Of a DNA stretch of 64,000 bases, positions 42,052 through 50,570 are shown in pieces. The stretch lies in NCBI GenBank assembly GCA_016794625.1, contig JAEUGY010000068.1, positions 26,556 to 90,555 of the forward strand, given 5' to 3'. Within the stretch, counting starts at the first letter, position 1. Each line of letters starts with the position of its first letter. A program made the translations under genes and the position numbers. The DNA is from Opitutaceae bacterium. Lineage in GTDB: Bacteria; Verrucomicrobiota; Verrucomicrobiia; Opitutales; Opitutaceae. The notes under the pieces are model-generated. The model did no database searches. It worked only from the letters and a program-made list of their open reading frames with translations, and was not told the DNA's origin.

Positions 42052-43590
42052 ATGGAATACCTGAGCGGGGCAATCGCCCACCACCCGCAGCTCAAGGTCT
42101 CTACGAAGGTCAAGACCTTCGTTTTAGACACCAACGTCCTCCTTCACGATCCGCAATCGATCTTCAAATTCGAGGAAAACAACCTGGCCATCCCGGTTGA
42201 AGTCCTCGAGGAGCTCGATGCGATCAAGTCGGAGCAGTCCACCGAAAGGGGGCGAAATGCACGAAGGGTGCATCGAATTCTGCAGGAGTTGCTCCCGGAT
42301 TCGCGCACGATGCTGGAGGGAGTCCGCCTGCCCAACGGGGGGACGCTTTCGGTCATCATCAACCGCTACCTGGTGGAGAACCGGAACGACACGCCCGCCA
42401 TGATGCGGCTGCGCGCGGTGCTGCCCGACTTGTCGAAGAAGGACAACCGGATCATTGCCTGTGCGCTGTTTGTGCAGGAGCAGTATCCACCGCCGACGAT
42501 ACTGGTGACCAAGGACGTCAACGTGCAGCTCAAGGCGCGCGCGGTCGGCCTCGAGTCCGAGGACTACCTCAACGACAAGGTGCCGGTGGCGGAGGAGGAG
42601 CTCTCGTATCGCGAAATTCCGGTCACGGTCTATGAAATGCAGCGGTTCTGTTCCGAGGGCGAGTTCGACATCGGGGCGGAGGCCGCCGCGGGGCTCTACC
42701 TGAATGAATACATTCTGCTGCGCTCGGAGCAGGGCAAGACGATGCCGGCGCGGTCCTACGGCGATGGCATCGTGCGCCGGCTGAAGATCCCGGAGTTCGT
42801 CAAGGCGCCGGGTGGCATCCCGATTCGCGCGCGCAACCTGGAGCAGCAGTTCTTCATGGACGCGCTGCTCGACGACTCCCTCGCGCTCATCACGTGTTTC
42901 GGCAAGGCCGGGACCGGCAAGACGCTGCTTTCGACCGCCTGCGCCCTGCAGCAGACCTGCGACGAGAGCGGCCGGTATGATGGCGTATCCATTTCCCGCC
43001 CTGTGATCGCGCTGGGCAAGGACATCGGGTTCCTGCCGGGCTCGCTCGAGGAAAAGATGAAGCCGTGGCTTCAGCCGTACCACGACGCCCTCGAGGTCCT
43101 GATTCCGTCGAAGCCGGTCAAGGAACCCCAGTTTGCGACGAAAAAGGTCTCGAAAAAGAAGGCGAAGAAGCGGGAGTCGGCCATGGCGATGATGACCTCC
43201 GCGCAGCCGACCCATGCCAGTCAGCACTCGCTGCCGGTGGGACCCGGCATGATCAAGCCCTACGAAAAACTGCTCAAGACCGGCATCGTTGAGATTGAAG
43301 CGCTCGCCTTCATCCGCGGACGGTCCATCGCCCGGCGGTTCTTCATTCTCGACGAGGCGCAGCAGCTCACGCCGCATGAAGTCAAAACCGTGATCACCCG
43401 GATCAGCGAGGGATCGAAGATTGTCCTGATCGGCGACCCCGCCCAGATCGACAACCCCTATGTCGATGCGCGGAGCAACGGATTGGTCTATGCCCACAAC
43501 CGGATGAAGGGCCAGGCGCTTCATGCTCACGTGAAGCTGACCAAGGGCGAGCGCTCAAAGCTCGCGGAACTCGCCGCGGATCTCCTTTGA
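42052..43590 (+). CDS. PIN-PhoH family ATPase (PhoH2-like)
   Basis: A 512-residue protein with an N-terminal PIN ribonuclease-like domain and a C-terminal PhoH ATPase. The PIN part begins KTFVLDTNVLLHDPQSIFKF (first Asp of the acidic site) and includes KKDNRIIACALFVQEQ and VTKDVNVQLKARAVG. The ATPase has Walker A CFGKAGTGKTLL (about 283-294) and Walker B FFILDEAQQLTPHE (about 431-444). PhoH2 proteins couple RNA unwinding with RNA cleavage. A Lys-rich insert (about 358-400, KKVSKKKAKKRES) lies between the two motifs. The ATG at 42052 is preferred; a GTG at 42019 would add 11 residues. Confidence 0.9.
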   Translation: MEYLSGAIAHHPQLKVSTKVKTFVLDTNVLLHDPQSIFKFEENNLAIPVEVLEELDAIKSEQSTERGRNARRVHRILQELLPDSRTMLEGVRLPNGGTLSVIINRYLVENRNDTPAMMRLRAVLPDLSKKDNRIIACALFVQEQYPPPTILVTKDVNVQLKARAVGLESEDYLNDKVPVAEEELSYREIPVTVYEMQRFCSEGEFDIGAEAAAGLYLNEYILLRSEQGKTMPARSYGDGIVRRLKIPEFVKAPGGIPIRARNLEQQFFMDALLDDSLALITCFGKAGTGKTLLSTACALQQTCDESGRYDGVSISRPVIALGKDIGFLPGSLEEKMKPWLQPYHDALEVLIPSKPVKEPQFATKKVSKKKAKKRESAMAMMTSAQPTHASQHSLPVGPGMIKPYEKLLKTGIVEIEALAFIRGRSIARRFFILDEAQQLTPHEVKTVITRISEGSKIVLIGDPAQIDNPYVDARSNGLVYAHNRMKGQALHAHVKLTKGERSKLAELAADLL

Positions 43591-43869
43591 CCGGCTGCCG
43601 CGTGCGGCGCCTTTGCGTCAATCGAAGGGGCCGCACCTGCACCTTGTTTATTGGGTTGGATGGAGGGCGCCGCTCCGTCGGCGCCGGGGTACGGTGCACG
43701 AACCACCACGCCCGACCGTTTGGGTATCCGCTATGCGCAACCGGCGCCGACGGAGCGGCGCCCTCCATCGACACAGAGTTTTGGCCGACTTCGCTGGAAG
43801 CGCTCTTTCTTCGGTCCAGCTCCTCACATGGTCGCGCCCGCCTCCCGCCATCCGGGGCGGGATGTGGCC
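43591..43869. other. Intergenic region with repeat element between phoH and the adenosyltransferase
   Basis: No gene is visible. GCCGC/GCGGC (43597-43608) is a small hairpin just after phoH. Most of the region is taken up by a 29-bp inverted-repeat element (43659-43769), and the two genes converge here. Confidence 0.6.
43659..43769. repeat. REP/MITE-like element with perfect 29-bp inverted repeats
   Basis: The segment 43659-43687 is the exact reverse complement of 43741-43769 (29 of 29 bases; ends GATGGAGGGCGCCGCTCC and GGAGCGGCGCCCTCCATC). The spacer is 53 bases. It lies between convergent genes, is very GC-rich and has no coding capacity. This is the architecture of a REP-pair (BIME) or small MITE. 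I see no second copy in this window, so genome-wide repetition is not shown. Confidence 0.8.
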
Positions 43870-44400
43870 TTACGGCTGTTCCGCCTGGCGGGCGAGCAGC
43901 CAGAGGAGGTCGGCGATGCGATTGGTGTACTGCGCGACCAACGGTCGCACGGTTCGCCCGCCGGCCGGCAGGCTGACGAGACGGCGCTCGGCCCGGCGCG
44001 CCACCGTGCGGGCCAGATCGAGCGCGGATCCATGAAGATTGGCTCCGGGTGTGGCCCAGCCGTCGAAACGCAGGGACTGGGACTCGAGGGTGGCGATGGC
44101 GGCATCGATCCGTCCGAGCGCGGCGGCGTCGATGCGCTGAAACCGGGACGCCTCGTAGCGCTCCCGGTCCGATTCCGCACAGGCCAGTTCTCCCATGAGG
44201 GCGACGAGATCGTGCTGGATCTGCTCGAGCGCAGCGCGGCGCGGCGCGTCCGGGCAGGTGGTCTTGGCGAAACCAATCGCGGCGTTCAGCTCGTCAAAGG
44301 CGCCCACCGCCTCGATCTGTGGATGATCTTTGGATACACGCTGTCCGTAAAGCAGGCTCGTGGTGCCGTCGTCCCCGGTGCGTGTCGCGATGGAGGCCAT
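43870..44400 (-). CDS. Cob(I)alamin adenosyltransferase, PduO/MMAB type
   Basis: A 176-residue protein. IATRTGDDGTTSLLYGQRV is the ATP-binding N-terminal motif, VGAFDELNAAIGFAKTTC holds conserved Asp/Glu residues, and ARTVARRAERRLVSL is the active-site RxxxRxxER helix; WATPGANLHGSALDLAR lies between. It transfers the adenosyl group of ATP to cob(I)alamin or corrinoids. The Gfo/Idh gene upstream ends 8 bases away, so the two are probably co-transcribed, without an obvious functional link. Confidence 0.93.
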   Translation of the reverse strand: MASIATRTGDDGTTSLLYGQRVSKDHPQIEAVGAFDELNAAIGFAKTTCPDAPRRAALEQIQHDLVALMGELACAESDRERYEASRFQRIDAAALGRIDAAIATLESQSLRFDGWATPGANLHGSALDLARTVARRAERRLVSLPAGGRTVRPLVAQYTNRIADLLWLLARQAEQP

Positions 44401-44407
44401 CGGTGCG

Positions 44408-45487
44408 TCAGGCGATGCGCCGGGCCGAACTTTGGGCCCGGAGGCAAAGCTCCGCCGCCTTGAAGGTGTGGGCCTGGGTCATGGCCTTTTCCGTGCGGCC
44501 GAGGCAGTCGAGGATGAGTTCACCAAAATACCGATAGCCGACCCGTCCGGTCACATTGATGAACCGCTCGCCCTGATCGTCGACGATGTACACATTGTCG
44601 CCCAACTTGTCCCGTCCCACATCGACGTACTTGCGCAATTCGATGTAGCCCTGGGTGCCCATGATGATCATGCGGCCGTCGCCCCACGTACTCAGACCCT
44701 TCGGGGTGAACCAGTCGACCCGGATGTAGTTGGAGGTGCCGTTGTTGCCGAGGAGTGAGGCCTCACCGAAGTCCTCGAGTTCGGGGGTGTCGGGGTTGTT
44801 GAAATTCCCAACGGCCGCCTGGGTGACAATGGCGTCGGTGGCTCCCGAGAACGTCAGGTACTGTTCGAACTGGTGGCTGCCAATGTCGCACAGAATGCCG
44901 CCGTATTTGGCCTTTTCGTAGAACCAGGCCGGACGCGACGCCTTCGGACCGATCCGATGAGGGCCGAGGCCGAGAACCTGAATGACACGACCGATCGCGT
45001 CCTGCTGGATGAGCTCGGTCGCGTACATCGCGCTCTCCACGTGCAGGCGCTCGCTGAAGTACACCGCGTACTTGCGTCCGGTGCGGGCGACCACCGCCTT
45101 CGCTTGGTCGAGCTGATCAAGGGAGGTAAAAGGAGTTTTGTCCGTGAAGTAGTCCTTGCCCGCCTCCATCACCCGGCAGCCGATCGGCCCGCGATCGCAG
45201 GGAACGGCGGCCGCGGCGACCAATCTGATATCGGTATCGTCGAGAATCTCGTCCAGCGAGCGGGCCGGCCGGGCCTGGGGATACCGTTTGAGAAAAGCCT
45301 CCACCTTGACCGGATCGGGATCGAACACCCATTTCAGATCGGCGCCCGCCTCAAGCAGACCATTGGTCTGACCGTAGATGTGACCGTGGTCGAGGTGGGC
45401 CGCCGCGAAGGTGAACTCGCCCGACTTGACCACCGGGCTCGGTTTGCCCTGCGGGGCGTAGTTCATGCCGTCGGATTTTTGACTCAT
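44408..45487 (-). CDS. Gfo/Idh/MocA family oxidoreductase
   Basis: A 359-residue protein starting MSQKSDGMNYAPQGKPSPVV at 45487. The Rossmann part (FTFAAAHLDHGHIYGQTNGL) departs from the classical GxGxxG, with GHIYGQ in its place, while GKDYFTDKTPFTSLDQLDQA gives the EKP-like catalytic Lys (DKTPF) and YGGILCDIGSHQFEQYLTF gives the conserved Asp and His. Members oxidise or reduce sugars with NAD(P). The atypical nucleotide motif and TKxP-like variant occur in planctomycete/verrucomicrobial relatives. The sugar is unknown. Confidence 0.88.
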   Translation of the reverse strand: MSQKSDGMNYAPQGKPSPVVKSGEFTFAAAHLDHGHIYGQTNGLLEAGADLKWVFDPDPVKVEAFLKRYPQARPARSLDEILDDTDIRLVAAAAVPCDRGPIGCRVMEAGKDYFTDKTPFTSLDQLDQAKAVVARTGRKYAVYFSERLHVESAMYATELIQQDAIGRVIQVLGLGPHRIGPKASRPAWFYEKAKYGGILCDIGSHQFEQYLTFSGATDAIVTQAAVGNFNNPDTPELEDFGEASLLGNNGTSNYIRVDWFTPKGLSTWGDGRMIIMGTQGYIELRKYVDVGRDKLGDNVYIVDDQGERFINVTGRVGYRYFGELILDCLGRTEKAMTQAHTFKAAELCLRAQSSARRIA

Positions 45488-45567
45488 GGGAGGGCTGGGT
45501 GATCCGGATTGTAGGTTGTGTGGGGAGAGAAAGAGAGGGGAAGGAGTTTCAAGACCGCCCAACCCCG

Positions 45568-46140
45568 TCAGGGCGAAGACGCTGCGTTGCCACGGGTGCG
45601 CTGTGCCAGGTCTCGAATCGCCAGCTCCAGACCCAGCCGCACCTTTTTCTCCATGCGATCGATGAACAGGGTGCCATTGAGGTGGTCCACCTCGTGCTGA
45701 ATGCAACGGGCAAAGATGCCATCGCATTCCAGGGTGTGGGCGATGCCATGAAGATCCTGGAAACGGACTGCGATTTTGTTCGGACGGATGACGTCGCCGC
45801 GGATTTCGGGAAACGAGAGGCATCCCTCCTCATAGGGTTCCTTTTCCGAGGGCAGGACGACCACGGCTGGGTTCACCAAGGTCATCGGCATGATCAACTC
45901 AAGCGGCGTTTTGACCCCGTCGAGCACCCAGGTGAAGTTCCGCTTCATCGGCAGCAAGTCGACGACGCAGAGCTGCAAGGCGCGGCCGATTTGCTGGGCG
46001 GCGAGCCCGATGCCCTCGGCTTCGTGCATGGTGGCGACCATCTCTTGGGCAAGATTCGCGAGTTCTGAGTCGAAGACCGTGACATTGCGGCCTTTCTGTC
46101 TCAGGATGGGATCGTTGAAATGAACAATTCGCAGTGGCAT
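45568..46140 (-). CDS. def: Peptide deformylase
   Basis: A 190-residue protein starting MPLRIVHFNDPILRQKGRNV at 46140. It has all three metal motifs: GIGLAAQQIG, EEGCLSFPEI (metal Cys) and HEVDHLNGTLFIDR (two His and catalytic Glu). It removes the formyl group from the first Met of new proteins and uses Fe2+ in vivo. Length is normal. It is divergent from the membrane-protein gene at 46203; the 62 bases between carry both promoters, which I cannot place. Confidence 0.96.
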   Translation of the reverse strand: MPLRIVHFNDPILRQKGRNVTVFDSELANLAQEMVATMHEAEGIGLAAQQIGRALQLCVVDLLPMKRNFTWVLDGVKTPLELIMPMTLVNPAVVVLPSEKEPYEEGCLSFPEIRGDVIRPNKIAVRFQDLHGIAHTLECDGIFARCIQHEVDHLNGTLFIDRMEKKVRLGLELAIRDLAQRTRGNAASSP

Positions 46141-46202
46141 CGGTCGATGGTCAGATGAGACTGATTCCGTCTGCGAAGCCCGCAAACCAATAGTTTTCCA
46201 GG

Positions 46203-47873
46203 ATGATGGCCCCCAACCCCGTACCGCGTCCTTTGTGGCTGGCCGCGCTTCTCTGGATCGGGTCCGGGGCCCTCGTGGTGGGACTGGCGTGGTTTTTGCC
46301 CATCAATCTGGGAGCGCTGCCTCCAGCGCTGTTGCGGGCGGCGGGCTTGGGCACTCCTTCGGTGAGTGACTTCGGGCATCAGCTTTTGGACCGGGAAAAG
46401 CTGGGACCAGCCGCACTTTTTCTGACCGCCGCGCGCCGTACCGAGGGGGCGGAAGCGGATCGGCTGGGCCGATCACTTCAAGCGGCCTCCACCCGTCAGC
46501 CGGACTATGTGCCGTGGGGTGGGTGGGATCCCTTCCTCGATCCGTTGTTCGCCGCCCACAAAGGCGAGGGCCCGAAGGAGAGCACCCCGGTTTTGACCTT
46601 CTTTATCAAGGAACAGGCGCGCCAGGCTCTGCGGACCTACCTGCAGAACTCTCGCTCCCTCGGGGTGCAGGCGTTGCTCAAGAATCGGGACATCTCGCTG
46701 ACGGCGCAGTTTGTTCCGGCGCGGGAGGCAGGTGGGCAGCCCCTCGACGCGGTCATTCTCCTCGCCGCGCTGCTTTATCAGGGGGAACACCTGGCCCCTC
46801 CGTTGCAGCGCGAGCTGCGCACGCTGGCGGACGTCGCAAATGCGAACCGCGATCTCGGACCCTTGGAGTCCGTGTACCTCGACCTGCTCTCGCTCGGCAA
46901 GCGACTGGACTGGGTCCAGCTCTGCGAATTGCTGCGTCGCACCGAGGACACCAAGACTCTGCGCGAGTTTGCCCACCTTGCCCGCGTCGCGCCGGATGAC
47001 TTTGCGTTGATCTATGCCTGCGCCCTGGTCTCCGGTTCCGCGGACAAGGTGGCCGGGTATTTGTTGCATTTTGGCAAAGCAGGGCTCGAGGACCTCGCTC
47101 TGGCCGCCCGCTCTGGTCAAGGGGGGATTCAGGTGCTGCTTGAGCGACAGGTGCCCGTCAATCGGGGGCGCGAAGTCGCAATCGACGGCCTGGCTCAGCT
47201 GGCTTTGCTGCATCCACGGTTGGCGCTGACGGTGAAGTGGCTGGCGTTCGTTTGGGGAGCGTTCGCCCTGTTGAAGGGGCTGGGCGGCGTCGTGTTTGCC
47301 CGCGAAGGACCGGGTCGCCAGACCGTGACCACCGGCGTGCTCGCCGGGTTGTGCGCCGCCTTGGTGATTCTTTTTACCGAACCGTTCCTCCTGAAATCGG
47401 TCCCACCGTCCGAGTTTGCCCTGAAGTTTGCCATCCCTGTCCTCGCTACGATCACCGATCCTGCTTCACTTGCCTCTGTTGCCCCGACCCTCGCCATGGA
47501 TACTTCGACCCTGCTCTCGATCGGCCTTTTCGCTCTGCTGCAATTGGGCTGGTTTTTCCTCTGCCTGCGCAAGATCAGCGAGATCTCGCGTTCAAGTCTG
47601 ACTCCCCTCGTCAAACTGCGTCTGATGGAGAACGAGGAGAATCTGTTTGATGGCGGTCTGTATCTGGGAATCGCGGGGACCGCGACGGCTCTGGTGCTGC
47701 AGGTGCTCGGGGTCATCCAGCCCAACCTCCTGGCCGCGTACTCCTCCAATCTCTTTGGCATCGTCTGCGTCGCCCTGATCAAGATCCGACATGTTCGTCC
47801 GTTCAAGCGGCAGCTCATCCTGGACGGCCAGGTGGGTGCGGCACCGCCTCCGGTCGCGGCCACCTCGGTCTGA
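46203..47873 (+). CDS. Large membrane protein of unknown function
   Basis: A 556-residue protein with one N-terminal membrane segment (LWLAALLWIGSGALVVGLAW), a soluble middle of about 270 residues with helical repeats (QALRTYLQNSRSLGVQALLK, LLSLGKRLDWVQLCELLRRT) and about six C-terminal membrane segments. Between them is LRKISEISRSSLTPLVKLRLMENE-type cytoplasmic text. I do not recognise the family. It has two adjacent ATG codons (46203, 46206). The coiled-coil gene follows 63 bases downstream and the two are probably co-transcribed. Confidence 0.75.
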   Translation: MMAPNPVPRPLWLAALLWIGSGALVVGLAWFLPINLGALPPALLRAAGLGTPSVSDFGHQLLDREKLGPAALFLTAARRTEGAEADRLGRSLQAASTRQPDYVPWGGWDPFLDPLFAAHKGEGPKESTPVLTFFIKEQARQALRTYLQNSRSLGVQALLKNRDISLTAQFVPAREAGGQPLDAVILLAALLYQGEHLAPPLQRELRTLADVANANRDLGPLESVYLDLLSLGKRLDWVQLCELLRRTEDTKTLREFAHLARVAPDDFALIYACALVSGSADKVAGYLLHFGKAGLEDLALAARSGQGGIQVLLERQVPVNRGREVAIDGLAQLALLHPRLALTVKWLAFVWGAFALLKGLGGVVFAREGPGRQTVTTGVLAGLCAALVILFTEPFLLKSVPPSEFALKFAIPVLATITDPASLASVAPTLAMDTSTLLSIGLFALLQLGWFFLCLRKISEISRSSLTPLVKLRLMENEENLFDGGLYLGIAGTATALVLQVLGVIQPNLLAAYSSNLFGIVCVALIKIRHVRPFKRQLILDGQVGAAPPPVAATSV

Positions 47874-47936
47874 GCTCCCCCTTTCCGGCTCCCTTGCGGG
47901 CGCCCGGGCGCGGCCTCTCCGGCCTCCGTCTCCGTC

Positions 47937-49310
47937 ATGAATCGAACCCTTCTCCTTATTCTCTGCGACTTCCTCCTCCTCAACCTGCTGGCGTTGACGC
48001 GGTGGGAGCAGGCGGAGCCGCCTCCGGTCTCGAAGCCGCCGGTGGCGAGCGCGACGACCGGCTCGGCCGGTGCCACGCCGGGGCAGGATCTGGTTGAAAC
48101 CATGAAACTCTCGCTCGTCGATGAGCGACGAACCCGCGAAGAACTGGCGCAAAAACTCGAACGAAAGGAAGGCGAACTGGAGGTTCGCGAGAAGAACGTG
48201 GCCGCGCTCCTGTCGGAAAAGTCGCAGTTGTCCGCCAGCCTCGCTTCCACCCAGCAGACGGCCGAGGAACTCGCCCGGCAGGCGACGGTGACCAAGGAGC
48301 GGCTCGCCCAGATGCAGCGGGAATTGGAGGAAAAGCGCCGTCTGGCTGATCAGCAGGAGCAACAATTGCAGACGTTGGAAAAGCAGCAGACCGAGGCGAG
48401 ACAGCGCATCGAGGGGCTCACCGTCGCCGTCAAGGTGGCCGAACAGGAAAAACAACTCCTCCGAGAGACGGCCGATACGCTCAAGGTGCAGGTGGCGGCC
48501 GAGCGCGAAGAGCGGATCAAGGTCCAGGAGACCACCGTGCAGCTCGCCCAGGGGGTCGGCCAGCTGGCGGAGAAATCCACCGAGCTGACGAAGGAGATTC
48601 GCGATCATCGTCCGGTCAATGCGAATACACTGTTCAACGAGTTCCTGGCCAATCGCGTGCGGACCACCTTTGGGGCGGAACGGCGGAACTTCCTGGCTCC
48701 GGTCAGCGTGATGAAGGAGTCGCGCACGGTTTTGGTGACGGATGGAAAGGCCACGTATGCCCTGCTGCACATCGACGACACGCCGCTGAACCTGCGGGAG
48801 AATGCGGTCGACTGGGAAACGATGACGGCGACCTTCACCAAGGAATCGTTTCGAGCCTCGCCGCCCCGGATCGAATTCAGCGCGATCGATCCGCGCATCG
48901 TCTTTCTTCCCGTCAGCGAAGACCAAGTCCGCGCCCTTGGAGCCAAGGTGTATCAGACCGCGCTCGATCCTTTCCGGTTCCCGGAGGCGGTGTTGATCTC
49001 CAACGGAGGGGCGGGTTATGGCGAGGTGCCCTTCAAGCTTGATCCCACGCAAGCCAACTTCGTGCGCATGGACAATCGTCTGGTACGCCGTCTTTTTGGC
49101 GACTTCTCTCCCTCTCGCGGCGACTTGGTCCTGAGCAAGAGCGGCGAATTGCTCGGCATCATGGTCAACAGTGAGTACTGCGCCGTGATCAACCACTTCC
49201 AGCCTGCAGTGACCATTCCGATCGGAACGATTCCCGCGGACGCGCCCACCGGTCCGAAAATCGAGGAACTGAATCGACGCTGGAGGGCGCTGCCGGTGCG
49301 CGTGAAGTGA
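47937..49310 (+). CDS. Membrane-anchored coiled-coil protein with protease-like C-domain
   Basis: A 457-residue protein starting MNRTLLLILCDFLLLNLLAL, with one N-terminal membrane segment. A Pro/Ala-rich linker (about 27-48) leads to a long coiled coil (about 50-225, for example EEKRRLADQQEQQLQTLEKQ). The C-terminal domain (about 230-457) has a beta pattern with GDLVLSKSGELLGIMVNSEY, which resembles the region around the serine of trypsin-like proteases, but without a GDSGGP motif. It may be a degenerate peptidase fold; this is inference. It follows the large membrane protein. Confidence 0.7.
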   Translation: MNRTLLLILCDFLLLNLLALTRWEQAEPPPVSKPPVASATTGSAGATPGQDLVETMKLSLVDERRTREELAQKLERKEGELEVREKNVAALLSEKSQLSASLASTQQTAEELARQATVTKERLAQMQRELEEKRRLADQQEQQLQTLEKQQTEARQRIEGLTVAVKVAEQEKQLLRETADTLKVQVAAEREERIKVQETTVQLAQGVGQLAEKSTELTKEIRDHRPVNANTLFNEFLANRVRTTFGAERRNFLAPVSVMKESRTVLVTDGKATYALLHIDDTPLNLRENAVDWETMTATFTKESFRASPPRIEFSAIDPRIVFLPVSEDQVRALGAKVYQTALDPFRFPEAVLISNGGAGYGEVPFKLDPTQANFVRMDNRLVRRLFGDFSPSRGDLVLSKSGELLGIMVNSEYCAVINHFQPAVTIPIGTIPADAPTGPKIEELNRRWRALPVRVK

Positions 49311-49474
49311 ATCGTCCGCTGCACGCTGCGCCCCGGGCGAGCCCCATGGGGTGGTTGTGGTGATGATGCGAAAGACGTGGCTTGGCAAACGAGCCCCTGA
49401 CCGATTGGTTTTTGCTCGTGCAATCCTCACCCTCCCTGCGACTGAACCCGAGTGTGCTCCTCCCTGTTTTTTCC

Positions 49475-50458
49475 ATGAAACGGCTTCGAAGGTGGGCGCT
49501 GGGCGCGGTCGCGGCGTCAACCTGGGTGTGGGGAGCGAATGCCGCCGTGCAGCTCACGCGGTTGCCGGATCGCGTCCGCGTGGACGTGGACGGCCAGCTC
49601 TTTACCGAGTACCGCTTCGGTCCAGAGGCGCCCAAGCCCTTCTTCCATCCGGTCCTCTCCAAGGACGGAACGCCGCTGACCCGCGCATTCCCGATGCAGA
49701 GTGTGCCCGGTGAGGAGCAAGACCACCCGCATCACCGGTCGCTTTGGTTCGCCCATGGTTCGGTCAACAAGGTCGACTTCTGGTTGGAAAAACCCGGCAT
49801 CACCGGACGCATCGAACACGCAGGGTTGCTGGAGGTGACCCAGGTTTCACCCGAACTTGGTCGTTTCCGCGCGAAGAGCCGGTGGGTTTCGCCGGCGGGA
49901 GCGACGCTCTTGACCGACGAAACCACGGTGGAGATCCGTTCCGTCCAACACGGACGACTGTTGGATTTCGCGATCACATTGCATGCGTCGGAGGGCATGC
50001 CCGTGGTGTTCGGAGATACCAAGGAGGGCACCATGGCGATCCGGGTCGCGCAATGGATGACTCTGCCGCACCGCTTTCAGGGCAAGGAGGTGCCAGGGCA
50101 GGGCCAGATGGTGAACCGGGAAGGCGGGGCGGGTGCTGGCATCTGGGGCCATCGCTCCGCCTGGATGGACTATTTCGCCCCCCGGGCGGGGAAAACCTAC
50201 GGAGTGGCCATTTTTGATCATCCGACGAATCCCCGTCACCCCACCTGGTGGCACGCACGCGACTACGGACTCTTTGCCGCCAATCCTTTTGGAAAACATG
50301 ACTTTGAGAAACTCAAGGACCAGCCGCAGGCAGGAGATTGGACGTTGCCGGCCGGGAGCAAGGCCACGTTTCGCTATCGCTTTTACATCCACGAAGGCGA
50401 CACCCGCGTGGCCGGGGTGGAGGAGCAATACGTGCGTTTCCAGGCCCTCAAGCCCTGA
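49475..50458 (+). CDS. DUF6807 (PmoA-like) family secreted protein
   Basis: A 327-residue protein starting MKRLRRWALGAVAASTWVWG at 49475, with a signal peptide cleaved near GANAA. Conserved segments are YRFGPEAPKPFFHPVLSKDG, QDHPHHRSLWFAHGSVNKVD and IFDHPTNPRHPTWWHARDYG, which match the DUF6807 family (often annotated PmoA). Family members are frequent in planctomycetes and Verrucomicrobia near sugar-degrading genes; biochemical function is not known. No such cluster surrounds it here. The His-rich motifs suggest a metal or ligand site. Confidence 0.85.
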   Translation: MKRLRRWALGAVAASTWVWGANAAVQLTRLPDRVRVDVDGQLFTEYRFGPEAPKPFFHPVLSKDGTPLTRAFPMQSVPGEEQDHPHHRSLWFAHGSVNKVDFWLEKPGITGRIEHAGLLEVTQVSPELGRFRAKSRWVSPAGATLLTDETTVEIRSVQHGRLLDFAITLHASEGMPVVFGDTKEGTMAIRVAQWMTLPHRFQGKEVPGQGQMVNREGGAGAGIWGHRSAWMDYFAPRAGKTYGVAIFDHPTNPRHPTWWHARDYGLFAANPFGKHDFEKLKDQPQAGDWTLPAGSKATFRYRFYIHEGDTRVAGVEEQYVRFQALKP

Positions 50459-50570
50459 TCAGGCCCGTTTTGGGCATGGGGCGAAGTTTGGATAGGAAAC
50501 GGGTCGCCTCGGCATTTCCGAGCGGCGGAAAAGGGGTTTCGTTCTGACCGCGGCTTTGGTAGCGTGCTCC

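Noticed and set aside
42124..43530. Minus-strand open frame opposite phoH
   Set aside because: The PIN-PhoH motifs are on the plus strand; the opposite frame has none and high Arg content.
47592..49520. Minus-strand open frame of over 600 codons
   Set aside because: It is antisense to the coiled-coil gene with its heptads; the Arg/Leu-rich text is the mirror of Gln/Glu-rich codons.
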